NCBI RefSeq assembly: GCF_937927635.1
Contig: NZ_CALBRW010000007.1
Location: 72,204 to 136,203, forward strand
Direction of reading: 5' to 3'
Length of the DNA: 64,000 bases
DNA from: an uncultured Microbacterium sp.
GTDB taxonomy: Bacteria > Actinomycetota > Actinomycetes > Actinomycetales > Microbacteriaceae
The notes under the pieces were generated by a model. It saw nothing but the letters and a program-made list of their open reading frames with translations. It was not told the DNA's origin and did not search any database. Each line of letters opens with the position of its first letter. Position 1 is the first letter of the stretch. A program made the position numbers and the translations under genes. This document shows positions 26,331 to 33,958 of this stretch, piece by piece.

Positions 26331-27843
26331 CCAGACCCAGCTCCTTCAGATAACCGGCCATGCGCGCGCGTACCTCGACAAGCTCGGCCTCGACCTGTTC
26401 GATCTCACGCTGCACGGCGGCGACGTCGACCTGTTCCTCTGGTTCGAACGTGTCGACGTAGCGCGGAATGTTGAGGTTGAAGTCGTTCTCTGAGATCTCG
26501 TCGAAGTGCGCGCGGTGCGAATAGCGCTCAAGCTCTGCACGATCGCGATACGTCGCCTCGATCTTCTCGGCGTGCTGAGACTCGAGCACGTTCTGCGACT
26601 TGGCTGGTGTGAACTCCCGGCTGGCGTCGATGAACAGCACGTCTTTGCGATCCTCATTCTCCCCGCCCGCCTCGCGGGAACGGTCGAAGATGAGGACCGC
26701 CACGGGAATACCCGTGGTCGTGAACAGGTTGGCAGGCAGCCCGATCACTGCATCGAGCAGATTCTCCTCGATCAGCGCCTTGCGGATGCGCCCCTCGGCG
26801 CCACCGCGGAACAGCACACCATGCGGCACGATCACCGCGACGCGACCCGTCTGACGCTTGGCTACCTCGATCATGTGGGTGATGAACGCGTAGTCACCCT
26901 TGCTCTTCGGGGGAACCCCTCGCCAGAAGCGCTTGTACTTGTCGCGCGGGGCGTCCTCGGCCCCCCACTTGTCGAGGGAGAAGGGCGGATTGCCGAGCAC
27001 CACATCGAACTGCACGAGCTTGCTGCTCTCGACGATGGTGGGGTTGTTGAGCGTGTCGCCCCATTCGATGCGGGCGGCATCGTTGGCGTGCATGAACATG
27101 TTCATGCGGGCCATCGCCCAGGTGCCACCGTTGACTTCCTGGCCATAAAGCGCGTAGTCGTTCGAGCCGACCTGCGCAGCGGCCTCGATCAGCAGCGAAC
27201 CCGAACCACATGCGGGGTCGAAGATCGTGTTGCCGGGTTTCGGCGCTGCGAGCGCCGCGAGCAGGCGCGACACGGTGTGGGGTGTGTAGAACTCGCCGGC
27301 CTTCTTCCCGGCATCCGATGCGAACCGGGAGATCAGATAGATGTACGTCTCGCCGATGATGTCGTCGCTGACCCGTGACGGACGCAGGTCGAGGTCGGGC
27401 TTATGGAAGTCCTCCAGCAGATTCTTCAGGCGGCGGTTGCGGTCCTTCGTCTTGCCGAGGTTGGCTTCGCTGTTGAAGTCGATGTTGCGGAAGACGCCGT
27501 CGAGCTTGGCTCGGTTCTGGTCCTCGATCGCTGCGAGCGCCATGTTGATGAGTTCGCCGATGTTATCGGCGTTCCGCCGCGCGTACAGCTCGTCGAAGCT
27601 CGCGTCCTCGGGCAGAGGAAACCGTTCGCGTTTCTTTCGTCGCTCGATGCGACTCGCATCCCCCGCGAATTGTGCTTCGTACTGCTCAGCGTGGTCCTTC
27701 CAGATGTCGGAGATGTACTTCAGGAACAGCATCACCAGGATGTAGTCCTTGTACTGCGTGGCATCCACGACTCCGCGGAAGGTGTCGCACGCGGCCCACG
27801 CGGCCTGGTTGATGCGCTGCTGGGTGACGGTGTCGGTCATCAT
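26323..27843 (-). CDS. hsdM: Type I DNA methyltransferase subunit M
   Basis: A 506-residue N6-adenine methylase subunit. The N-terminal HsdM_N helical domain (ACDTFRGVVDATQYKDYILVMLFLKYISD) is followed by the SAM motif FDPACGSGSL (about 208-217) and the catalytic NPPF at 285-288, then the coiled C terminus (VAAVQREIEQVEAELVEVRARM) that contacts HsdS. It methylates the host copies of the target. The start overlaps the stop of the half-length S gene by 4 bp. Confidence 0.96.
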   Translation of the reverse strand: MMTDTVTQQRINQAAWAACDTFRGVVDATQYKDYILVMLFLKYISDIWKDHAEQYEAQFAGDASRIERRKKRERFPLPEDASFDELYARRNADNIGELINMALAAIEDQNRAKLDGVFRNIDFNSEANLGKTKDRNRRLKNLLEDFHKPDLDLRPSRVSDDIIGETYIYLISRFASDAGKKAGEFYTPHTVSRLLAALAAPKPGNTIFDPACGSGSLLIEAAAQVGSNDYALYGQEVNGGTWAMARMNMFMHANDAARIEWGDTLNNPTIVESSKLVQFDVVLGNPPFSLDKWGAEDAPRDKYKRFWRGVPPKSKGDYAFITHMIEVAKRQTGRVAVIVPHGVLFRGGAEGRIRKALIEENLLDAVIGLPANLFTTTGIPVAVLIFDRSREAGGENEDRKDVLFIDASREFTPAKSQNVLESQHAEKIEATYRDRAELERYSHRAHFDEISENDFNLNIPRYVDTFEPEEQVDVAAVQREIEQVEAELVEVRARMAGYLKELGLGV

Positions 27844-28424
27844 GAGTTCCTGTCGTGGTGCGATGCGTGGGCTCGAAGCCGGAGCGCCATGCGTTGCTGC
27901 TGGAGGGTGATAAGCCTTGTCTGCAGGGATGCTTCTCTAGCCGTCATCTGCGCGATCGCGGCGATCTGCCGCTGGTTGCGCAGTGGAGGGAGCATGCTGA
28001 GCGGCAGCGCGGCGATGGTCGGCTTCTTGATCATCTGGATGTTGCTGCCGACGAGTCCGCGAGCGAAGTGGGCCTGTGCGTCCGGCTGCATGAGCAGCCA
28101 TGCGAGGTAGCCGGCATCGAGGATGTCTGCGGTAGGGCGCAGGATGTACAGCGGCAGGAGTGCGACCGCCGGTTCTTCGAGCGAGTCGTCGATCGCCCAG
28201 GCTGACACTGTCGAACCGCGGGATCTCAACAGCACATCACCAGGATGCACAATGTGCTGCGGCGAGCCGATGCTGCCGGAGACGCGGGTGACGGCTGTCG
28301 GGTCGAGTTCTCCGACAGCTGTCACGCAGCTCTGCGGCAGCGCGAGCATACCCGAGTTGTCTGGCTCGAGGCGGCTACGCGCGCTGAAGCCTGATCGTAT
28401 CAGGCAGGCGTCGGAGAGGATCAT
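27840..28424 (-). CDS. Half-length HsdS-like specificity protein
   Basis: A 194-residue protein with a single S-type recognition domain (about 1-140; HPGDVLLRSRGSTVSAWAI, YLAWLLMQPDAQAHFARGLVGSNIQMI) and one conserved helical region (LSMLPPLRNQRQIAAIAQMTAREASLQ). It is half an S subunit and first in the operon, ahead of hsdM. Half-S proteins can dimerise to give a palindromic target, so the island may assemble two methylase complexes. It might instead be a decayed duplicate, but the frame is intact. Its ATG lies 7 bp after a strong -10 box, so the mRNA is predicted to be nearly leaderless. Confidence 0.8.
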   Translation of the reverse strand: MILSDACLIRSGFSARSRLEPDNSGMLALPQSCVTAVGELDPTAVTRVSGSIGSPQHIVHPGDVLLRSRGSTVSAWAIDDSLEEPAVALLPLYILRPTADILDAGYLAWLLMQPDAQAHFARGLVGSNIQMIKKPTIAALPLSMLPPLRNQRQIAAIAQMTAREASLQTRLITLQQQRMALRLRAHASHHDRNS

Positions 28425-28489
28425 GGATCACACAGTAGTGAATCTACTGCGACATGTCAAGGAAACGTGTAGTAAACCGTCTACTGCAC
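28425..28489 (-). promoter_or_regulatory. Restriction-island promoter with two operator-like palindromes
   Basis: On the minus strand TTGACA (28455-28460), a 17-bp spacer and TACTGT (28432-28437) form a near-consensus promoter whose start would fall 1 nt before the half-S ATG. The spacer and -10 are covered by the palindrome CAGTAGATTCACTACTG (28433-28449). A second, related 23-bp imperfect palindrome with a GTGCAGTAGA half-site (28467-28489) lies just upstream of the -35 and overlaps the mntR stop codon. The layout suits a repressor made by the island itself. Confidence 0.75.
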
Positions 28490-29134
28490 ATCTGAAATCT
28501 TTTGGCCGGTCAGCCACACGGCGTCGGCGGCGCCCTGCGGGAGCGGGATCGGGGCATCGCCCAGCAGGATGCCGTCGGCGGATGCCGTGAGCTCGACGCC
28601 CACAGTGATGCCGGCATCCTCCAGCGCCTGCAGCAGCTCGGGGTCCCGGTCGCTGACTCGCAGCACCCGACCGGTGTGGCCGGGCTGCGCGTCGGCCAGC
28701 AGTACGAACGGCACGCGCTCGACGTGTCCTCGGGAATCGGGGATCGCGTCGCCGTGCGGGTCGAAGCGCGGGTGGCCGAGGCGGGCGTTGATGCCCTCCA
28801 GAAGCCGGTCGCTGATGGTGTGCTCGAGCACCTCGGCCTCGTCGTGCACCTCGTGCCAGGCGTAGCCGAACTCCTGCACGAGCCAGGTCTCGATCAGGCG
28901 GTGGCGGCGCACCATCCCCAGAGCGCGCTCGAGTCCGGCATCCGTCAGCCTCACCGCGCCGTACGGCTGGTGCGAGACCAGCCCCGCGGCGCTGAGCTTC
29001 TTGACCATCTCGGTCACGCTCGACGGTGCGATCCCCAGAGCCGCCGCCAGCTGCGACGGGGTGATGGGGGAGTCCTGCCACTCGGTGTGGGCGTAGACCG
29101 TCTTCAGATAGTCGTCGAAGGCGGGCGATGCCAC
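28481..29134 (-). CDS. MntR/DtxR family metal-dependent regulator
   Basis: A 217-residue DtxR-type repressor. The N-terminal winged helix (FDDYLKTVYAHTEWQDSPITPSQLAAALGIAPSSVTEMVKKLSAAGLV) is followed by the metal-binding/dimerisation region (MVRRHRLIETWLVQEFGYAWHEVHDEAEVLEHTISDRLLE), then an SH3-like FeoA domain (about 140-217). It is in one unit with a small membrane protein and a Nramp transporter, so manganese-responsive control of that transporter is likely. The gene ends inside the second palindrome of the restriction-island promoter. Confidence 0.92.
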   Translation of the reverse strand: MASPAFDDYLKTVYAHTEWQDSPITPSQLAAALGIAPSSVTEMVKKLSAAGLVSHQPYGAVRLTDAGLERALGMVRRHRLIETWLVQEFGYAWHEVHDEAEVLEHTISDRLLEGINARLGHPRFDPHGDAIPDSRGHVERVPFVLLADAQPGHTGRVLRVSDRDPELLQALEDAGITVGVELTASADGILLGDAPIPLPQGAADAVWLTGQKISDVQ

Positions 29135-29137
29135 GGA

Positions 29138-29464
29138 TCAGGCTCCCAGAGCGGAGAGCACCGAGAACGCGGCGTTGCCGGCGAAGAACATGATCACGAA
29201 GCCCGCCATGGCGGCCGCCAGTGAGATCCGACCGTCGTAGCCCTCGACGCTGCGGGTGCCGATCGCCCGAGCGCGGAAGGCGAAGAACAGGGTCAGGGCG
29301 CCCAGCACCAGCTGCACCCACGGGCCTCCGGCGGGCAGCAGCTTCGGCCAGATGATCAGCACCACGCCCAGGATCGCCGCCACCACGGCGAACCAGGTGG
29401 TGAGCGTCATCGACCGGCGGGCTGCGGGGTCGTCGCGGCGTTTCTTGGCGGGGGCGGAGGGCAT
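29138..29464 (-). CDS. Small membrane protein of unknown function
   Basis: A 108-residue protein with a basic N-terminal tail (KKRRDDPAARR) and three hydrophobic helices (about 20-40, 48-64 and 82-105). It lies 25 bp after the Nramp gene and 3 bp before the MntR-type gene on the same strand, so the three are probably one operon. I do not recognise the family. A role in metal transport is suggested only by position. Confidence 0.75.
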   Translation of the reverse strand: MPSAPAKKRRDDPAARRSMTLTTWFAVVAAILGVVLIIWPKLLPAGGPWVQLVLGALTLFFAFRARAIGTRSVEGYDGRISLAAAMAGFVIMFFAGNAAFSVLSALGA

Positions 29465-29489
29465 GCCTACGAGCCTACCTTCGCCTGTC

Positions 29490-30692
29490 TCAGCCCGCGG
29501 CGAGAACCAGCCACAGCAGTGCGGCGTTCAGGGCGATGATCAGGGCGGAGAACAGGATGCCGAGCGCGGTCGTCACGGGGCGGTTGACGTGCTCGCCGAG
29601 CGTGCGGCGCTGCGCCGTGAGGGCGACCAGCGGGATCAGCGCGAACGGGATGCCGAACGACAGCACCACCTGGCTGAGCACCAGCGCCAGGGTCGGGTCG
29701 ACGCCCGCGCCGAGGATGGCCAGCGCGGGCAGAAGCGTGACCAGTCGCCGGGCGAGCAGCGGGATGCGCACGGACAGCAGGCCGTGCATGATCTCCGCGC
29801 CGGCGTAGGCGCCCACCGAGGTCGAGGCCAGGCCCGAGGCCAGCAGCCCCACGGCGAACAGCGTGCCGATCACTCCGCCCAGGCTCGCGGTGATGGCGGC
29901 ATGCGCGCCCTCCAGCGAGTCCGTGCCGGTGACGCCGGCGAGGTTCGCTGCGGCCAGCAGCAGGATGGCGAGATTCACGGTGCCGGCGATGAGCATCGCG
30001 ACGGTCACATCCCACCGGGTGGCGGTCAGAAGAGTGCGCAGCGGGCGCGGTCGGGAGTCGCAGAACCTGTCGCGCACCAGCGCGCTGTGCGCGTAGATCG
30101 CGTGCGGCATGATCGTCGCGCCCAGGATGGATACTGCCAGCAGCACCGACCCGCTGTCGGTGAACCGGGGCAGGATGCCGCCGGCGATGCCGGCCGGGTC
30201 GGGCGGGGCGACGAGCAGGCCGGCGACGAAGCCGACCACGATCAGCAGCATCAGCCCGATGATGACGAACTCGAAGTGCCGCGCGCCGCGCCGCGAGTGC
30301 ACGGCCAGCAGGCCGATCGACACCGCACCGGTGATCACGCCGCCCCACAGCAGCGGGATGCCGAACAGCAGCTGCAGCGCGACGGCACCGCCCAGCACCT
30401 CGGCGATGTCGGTGGCCATCGCCACCAGCTCGGCCTGCAGCCAGTACGCGCGCCGTGCCCACGGATGCCGTATTCGTGCGCCCAGCAGCTCGGGCAGGCT
30501 GTTGCCGGTGACCAGCCCGAGTTTGGCGGAGAGGTACTGGATGAGCCAGGCCATCGCGTTGCCGCTGAGCACCACCCACACCAGCAGGTACCCGTAGCGG
30601 GCGCCCGCGGTCATGTTGCTGGCGACGTTGCCCGGGTCGAGGTACGCCACACCGGCGACCAGCGCGGGCCCCAGCAGCGAGACCCCCCGCAT
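29490..30692 (-). CDS. mntH: Nramp family divalent metal transporter (MntH-like)
   Basis: About 400 residues, 11 membrane helices. Helix 1 carries the metal site motif DPGN (GVAYLDPGNVASNMTAG), and the helix 6 motif is MPHAIYAHSALV. Both metal-binding motifs are intact, so Mn2+ (or Fe2+) uptake by proton symport is expected. The frame opens at GTG 30716, but that codon sits inside a DtxR-like palindrome. The ATG at 30692 (MRGVSLLGPALV) is the better start, with a G-rich site just upstream. It heads the operon with the membrane protein and the MntR-type regulator. Confidence 0.9.
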   Translation of the reverse strand: MRGVSLLGPALVAGVAYLDPGNVASNMTAGARYGYLLVWVVLSGNAMAWLIQYLSAKLGLVTGNSLPELLGARIRHPWARRAYWLQAELVAMATDIAEVLGGAVALQLLFGIPLLWGGVITGAVSIGLLAVHSRRGARHFEFVIIGLMLLIVVGFVAGLLVAPPDPAGIAGGILPRFTDSGSVLLAVSILGATIMPHAIYAHSALVRDRFCDSRPRPLRTLLTATRWDVTVAMLIAGTVNLAILLLAAANLAGVTGTDSLEGAHAAITASLGGVIGTLFAVGLLASGLASTSVGAYAGAEIMHGLLSVRIPLLARRLVTLLPALAILGAGVDPTLALVLSQVVLSFGIPFALIPLVALTAQRRTLGEHVNRPVTTALGILFSALIIALNAALLWLVLAAG

Positions 30693-30703
30693 CCGTCCCC
30701 ACC

Positions 30704-30727
30704 AATTTTTCGGCACACCTAAAAATT
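30704..30727 (-). promoter_or_regulatory. DtxR/MntR-like operator at the mntH start
   Basis: AATTTTT (30704-30710) and AAAAATT (30721-30727) flank CGGCACACCT. The inner TTTCGGCACACCTAAA resembles the DtxR-type box, with TTAGG/CCTAA-like half-sites. It lies just before the preferred mntH start, and its likely reader is the MntR-type protein of the same operon. Confidence 0.6.
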
Positions 30728-30790
30728 ACCACCCACCCACCCCTCTCACACTCCCCACCCACCCCACCCACCCCACCCACCACACCCCTC
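30727..30790. repeat. CCCACC-rich low-complexity tract (G-rich on the mntH strand)
   Basis: About 60 bp of repeated CCCACC/CCCC units upstream of mntH. On the minus strand it reads as several GGGTGGG blocks and could form a G-quadruplex in the mntH promoter or leader. No coding potential. Confidence 0.7.
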
Positions 30791-30797
30791 GTCCTTC

Positions 30798-30881
30798 CGT
30801 CGAGAGCACGACATCTCGCCGAGCGCACGGGAACTTCGCGCGAACAATCCGTGCGCTCGGCGAGGTCCCGTGCTCTCGACG
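30798..30881. repeat. 84-bp palindromic repeat, copy A
   Basis: An imperfect palindrome bounded by CGTCGAGAGCACG and CGTGCTCTCGACG. The inner 16-bp arms CTCGCCGAGCGCACGG (30815-30830) and CCGTGCGCTCGGCGAG (30849-30864) are perfect, around a TTCGCGCG-type centre. Two further copies of the same length are at 56496 and 57045. Confidence 0.85.
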
Positions 30882-30927
30882 CTTGGAAAGAGGGAGAGGG
30901 GGGAGGGGGCGGGGATAGTCTGGAGGG

Positions 30928-31545
30928 GTGGATGACGAGACCCCGGAGCGCACGACGCACGGGGTCGGTCCCTGGCAGGGGGAGTGGCCGGTCGAGGGGT
31001 GGTACGACCCCGAGCTTCTGGAGCATGGCGACACCCGCAACGTGATCGACCGGTACCGGTACTGGCGGATGGATGCCATCGTCGCCGACCTGGATCTGGT
31101 GCGGCATCCGTTCCACGTGGCCATCGAGAACTGGCAGCACGACATGAACATCGGCTCGATCGTGCGCAGCGCCAACGCGTTCCTCGCCGACACCGTGCAC
31201 ATCATCGGACGCCGTCGCTGGAACAAACGCGGTGCGATGGTGACCGACCGGTACCAGCATGTCGTGCATCACCCGGATGTCGCCGACTTCGCCGCGTGGG
31301 CTCGGGCGGAGGGGCTTCCCATCATCGCGGTCGACAACATCGGCGGAGCGGTCCCCGTGCAGCAGGCGGAGCTGCCGGAGCGGTGCGTGCTGCTGTTCGG
31401 GCAGGAGGGGCCCGGGCTCTCGCCCGAGGCGGTGGCCGCGGCATCCGGTCAGGTGGAGATCACGCAGTACGGCTCGACGCGCTCGATCAACGCCAGCGCG
31501 GCAGCTGCCGTGGTCATGTACGAGTGGTGCCGGCGATACGCCTGA
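30928..31545 (+). CDS. TrmH/SpoU family RNA methyltransferase
   Basis: A 205-residue SPOUT-class 2'-O-methyltransferase. The three TrmH motifs are NIGSIVRSANAFLADTVH (motif 1), CVLLFGQEGPGLSPEA (motif 2) and QYGSTRSINASAAAAVVMYEW (motif 3), forming the trefoil-knot SAM site. The substrate is tRNA or rRNA. A TAGTCT box ends 6 bp before the GTG start at 30928, which predicts a leaderless mRNA; the GGAGGG in between could equally be a ribosome site. An 84-bp palindrome lies upstream. Confidence 0.9.
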   Translation: MDDETPERTTHGVGPWQGEWPVEGWYDPELLEHGDTRNVIDRYRYWRMDAIVADLDLVRHPFHVAIENWQHDMNIGSIVRSANAFLADTVHIIGRRRWNKRGAMVTDRYQHVVHHPDVADFAAWARAEGLPIIAVDNIGGAVPVQQAELPERCVLLFGQEGPGLSPEAVAAASGQVEITQYGSTRSINASAAAAVVMYEWCRRYA

Positions 31546-31563
31546 TCGCCCTGACCGCGAGCG

Positions 31564-32037
31564 TCAGTCGCGCGGGATGTCGAAGGTGTGCTTCATCAGG
31601 GCATTGACGTCGGCGTCGATGCGGTCGATGCGCTGATGCACGCCCTTGAAGCCGGCTTGCATCTCGGCGCGCAGCGACCTGGTCTCGGCGCCGACCTCGC
31701 TGCGCACGGATCCGATCTCCTTGCGCAGCGACCCGATCTCGACCCCCACTTCGCGACGGAACAATCCGATCTCGGTCTCCATCTGGCCGCGCAGCGATCC
31801 GATCTCGGTACCCATCTGCGTGCGCAGCGACCCGATCTCGTTGCGCACCGATCCGATCTCGGTCTGCACCTGCGTGCGGAATGATCCGATCTCGTTGCGC
31901 ACGGATCCGATCTCGGTCTGCACCGACCCGATCGCGGTCTTGATGATCCGCACGAACATCGTGGACATGAGCGTCAGCATGCCGAACAGGCCGGCGGCGA
32001 AGACGCCGATCAGCGTCCATACCTGGGGTTCGTTCAT
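31564..32037 (-). CDS. Membrane-anchored coiled-coil protein with EIGS repeats
   Basis: About 157 residues. One N-terminal membrane helix (VWTLIGVFAAGLFGMLTLMSTM) is followed by about nine copies of an E-I-G-S-x-R unit spaced 7 or 11 residues apart, a heptad/hendecad coiled coil (about 35-125). A short tail ends MKHTFDIPRD. The repeats are also visible in the DNA as recurring CCGATCTCG words. The ATG at 32037 has GGAGAGG upstream; the frame opens three codons earlier. Function unknown; such proteins (DUF1640-like architecture) may be structural. Convergent with the methyltransferase gene. Confidence 0.75.
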   Translation of the reverse strand: MNEPQVWTLIGVFAAGLFGMLTLMSTMFVRIIKTAIGSVQTEIGSVRNEIGSFRTQVQTEIGSVRNEIGSLRTQMGTEIGSLRGQMETEIGLFRREVGVEIGSLRKEIGSVRSEVGAETRSLRAEMQAGFKGVHQRIDRIDADVNALMKHTFDIPRD

Positions 32038-32176
32038 CGTCAGCACCTCTCCATCATGACCGGCCGCGAACCACGATGCCAGGCCTCACAGACACGGAAT
32101 TGCCCTATTCACACGATCTGTGGACAAGTCGCAAAAGTGCAGAATTGTGCAGGAAGAGTGAGGCGGCAACCATTCC

Positions 32177-32219
32177 ACTGAGACGCAGTCTCGCGTACAC
32201 TGAGTCCCAGTCTCAGCGT
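32177..32219 (+). promoter_or_regulatory. Double operator before the acyl-CoA dehydrogenase gene
   Basis: ACTGAGACGCAGTCTC (32177-32192) and ACTGAGTCCCAGTCTC (32199-32214) are direct copies with two differences, offset by 22 bp, about two helical turns. Each has internal dyad symmetry, such as GAGAC/GTCTC in the first. The arrangement suits a TetR/FadR-type repressor of fatty acid oxidation genes. The regulator is not encoded nearby. Confidence 0.65.
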
Positions 32220-32239
32220 CGTCTCAGAAGGAGCGCACC

Positions 32240-33955
32240 ATGGCATCCGACTACATCCCCCCGACAGGCGACTACCGCTTCCTGTTCGGCGAGGCGTTCG
32301 GCCTCGACCTGGTCGCGCGCGGCACGGCCGGCGCGTTCAGCGCCGACGACGCCACCGAGATCATCGCCGGTGCGGGCGAATTCGCGGCATCCGTCCTCGC
32401 CCCGCTCGAGACCGTCGGCGACCGCGAGGGCGCCCGCCTGGAGGACGGCCAGGTGCACCTGCCGGCCGGATTCGCCGAGGCCTACCAGGCGTTCGTCGAG
32501 GCCGGCTGGGTCACCGCCGAGGCCCCCGAGTCCGCCGGCGGCGACGGGCTGCCCGGCAGCATCCGCGCGGGTCTGGGCGAGATCTGGAACGCCTCCAACG
32601 CGGCCTTCGCGCTGTGCTGGCTGCTGACGGCCGGGCAGATCCACGCGCTGGACGCCACGGCGTCCGACGAACTGCGCGCCACCTACCTGACCAAGCTGGT
32701 CTCGGGGGAGTGGACCGGCACGATGAACCTCACCGAGCCGGATGCCGGCACCGACCTGGGCGCGATCCGCACCCTGGCCACGCCCCGCGCCGACGGCAGC
32801 TGGGGCGTCAGCGGCCAGAAGATCTTCATCACCTGGGGCGACCACGACGTCGCGCCGAACATCGTGCACCTGGTGCTGGCACGCACGCCCGACGCACCCG
32901 CCGGTGCCAAGGGCCTGTCGCTGTTCGTCGTGCCGAAGTTCCTGCCCGACGCCGACGGCAACCCGGGCGAGCGCAACGCGGTCGGCCCGATGGCTCTCGA
33001 GCACAAGCTCGGCATCCACGGCAGCCCCACCTGCGTGATGAGCTACGAGGACGCCACCGGGTTCCTCGTCGGCGAGATCGGCGGCGGACTCGCGGGCATG
33101 TTCGTGATGATGAACTCCGCGCGCGCCGGCATGGGCTTCCAGGCCACCGGCATCTCGGACCGCGCTTACCAGCAGGCCGTCGCCTACGCTGACCAGCGCC
33201 TGCAGGGCGCGGTGATGGACCGCCCCGCCGGCACCCCGATCGCCGAGCACCCCGACGTGCGCCGCCTGCTGCTGTCGATGCAGAGCCGCCTGTTCGCGAT
33301 GCGCGCCCTGGGCGTGTACCTGGGCGACCTGTTCGACCGTGCGTCGACGGATGGCACGCAGACGATGGCCGAGTTCTTCGTGCCGATCCTGAAGGGCTGG
33401 GCGACGGAGGATGCCGTGGCACTGACCAGCGACGCCATCCAGGTGCACGGCGGCATGGGCTTCATCGAGGAGACCGGCATCGCACAGCACTACCGCGATG
33501 CGCGCATCATGCCCATCTACGAGGGAACCACAGCCATCCAGTCCAACGACCTCATCGGCCGCAAGGTGATCCGCGACGGCGGCGCCACCGCCGAGAAGCT
33601 TTTCGAGTCGATCTCTGCGACCGTCGCCGAACTCCGCGGCCTCGAGAACGAGGTCGCCACCCGCACGGCCGACCGCCTGGAGCGCGCCGTCGCCTCGGCG
33701 CGCGCGGCCACGGCATCCGTCCTCGGCTTCGGCCAGACCCGCGACGCGTACGGCGTGAGCGTGCCCTACCTCATGCTGCTGGGCACGCTGGCCGGCGGCT
33801 GGATGCACGGCCTGGCCGTGGTCGCGGTGCTGAAGCACGAGACAGCGGATGCCGAGGATCAGGCCCGCCTGGTCTCCGCCGACTTCTACGGCGCCCACCA
33901 CCTGCCGCGCGTGCACATGCTCGCGGAGACGGTGGCCGCCGGCGAGGTGGCCTGA
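32240..33955 (+). CDS. Acyl-CoA dehydrogenase (FadE-like)
   Basis: A 571-residue FAD enzyme of beta-oxidation. The mid-domain signature is TMNLTEPDAGTDLGAIRT, the FAD/ETF region VHGGMGFIEETGIAQHYRDARIMPIYEGTTAIQSNDLIGRK contains the candidate catalytic Glu in YEGTTAIQ, and an extra C-terminal domain of about 120 residues follows, as in the long FadE-type enzymes. AGAAGGAG precedes the ATG. The promoter holds two near-identical 16-bp operator-like repeats, so transcription is probably repressed until fatty acid or acyl-CoA is available. Confidence 0.93.
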   Translation: MASDYIPPTGDYRFLFGEAFGLDLVARGTAGAFSADDATEIIAGAGEFAASVLAPLETVGDREGARLEDGQVHLPAGFAEAYQAFVEAGWVTAEAPESAGGDGLPGSIRAGLGEIWNASNAAFALCWLLTAGQIHALDATASDELRATYLTKLVSGEWTGTMNLTEPDAGTDLGAIRTLATPRADGSWGVSGQKIFITWGDHDVAPNIVHLVLARTPDAPAGAKGLSLFVVPKFLPDADGNPGERNAVGPMALEHKLGIHGSPTCVMSYEDATGFLVGEIGGGLAGMFVMMNSARAGMGFQATGISDRAYQQAVAYADQRLQGAVMDRPAGTPIAEHPDVRRLLLSMQSRLFAMRALGVYLGDLFDRASTDGTQTMAEFFVPILKGWATEDAVALTSDAIQVHGGMGFIEETGIAQHYRDARIMPIYEGTTAIQSNDLIGRKVIRDGGATAEKLFESISATVAELRGLENEVATRTADRLERAVASARAATASVLGFGQTRDAYGVSVPYLMLLGTLAGGWMHGLAVVAVLKHETADAEDQARLVSADFYGAHHLPRVHMLAETVAAGEVA

Positions 33956-33958
33956 GGG

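Noticed and set aside
19200..28500. A tRNA gene or direct-repeat attachment site at the island ends
   Set aside because: No tRNA-like sequence and no matching direct repeats were seen near 19255 or 28430.
30727..30790. C-rich tract as a CRISPR or short-repeat array
   Set aside because: Units are irregular CCCACC runs without spacers or neighbouring cas genes. No CRISPR array was seen anywhere in the window.
32213..33916. A 567-codon frame antisense to the acyl-CoA dehydrogenase gene
   Set aside because: Low-complexity, Val/Gly/His-rich sequence with no family signal; the plus strand holds an unambiguous enzyme.
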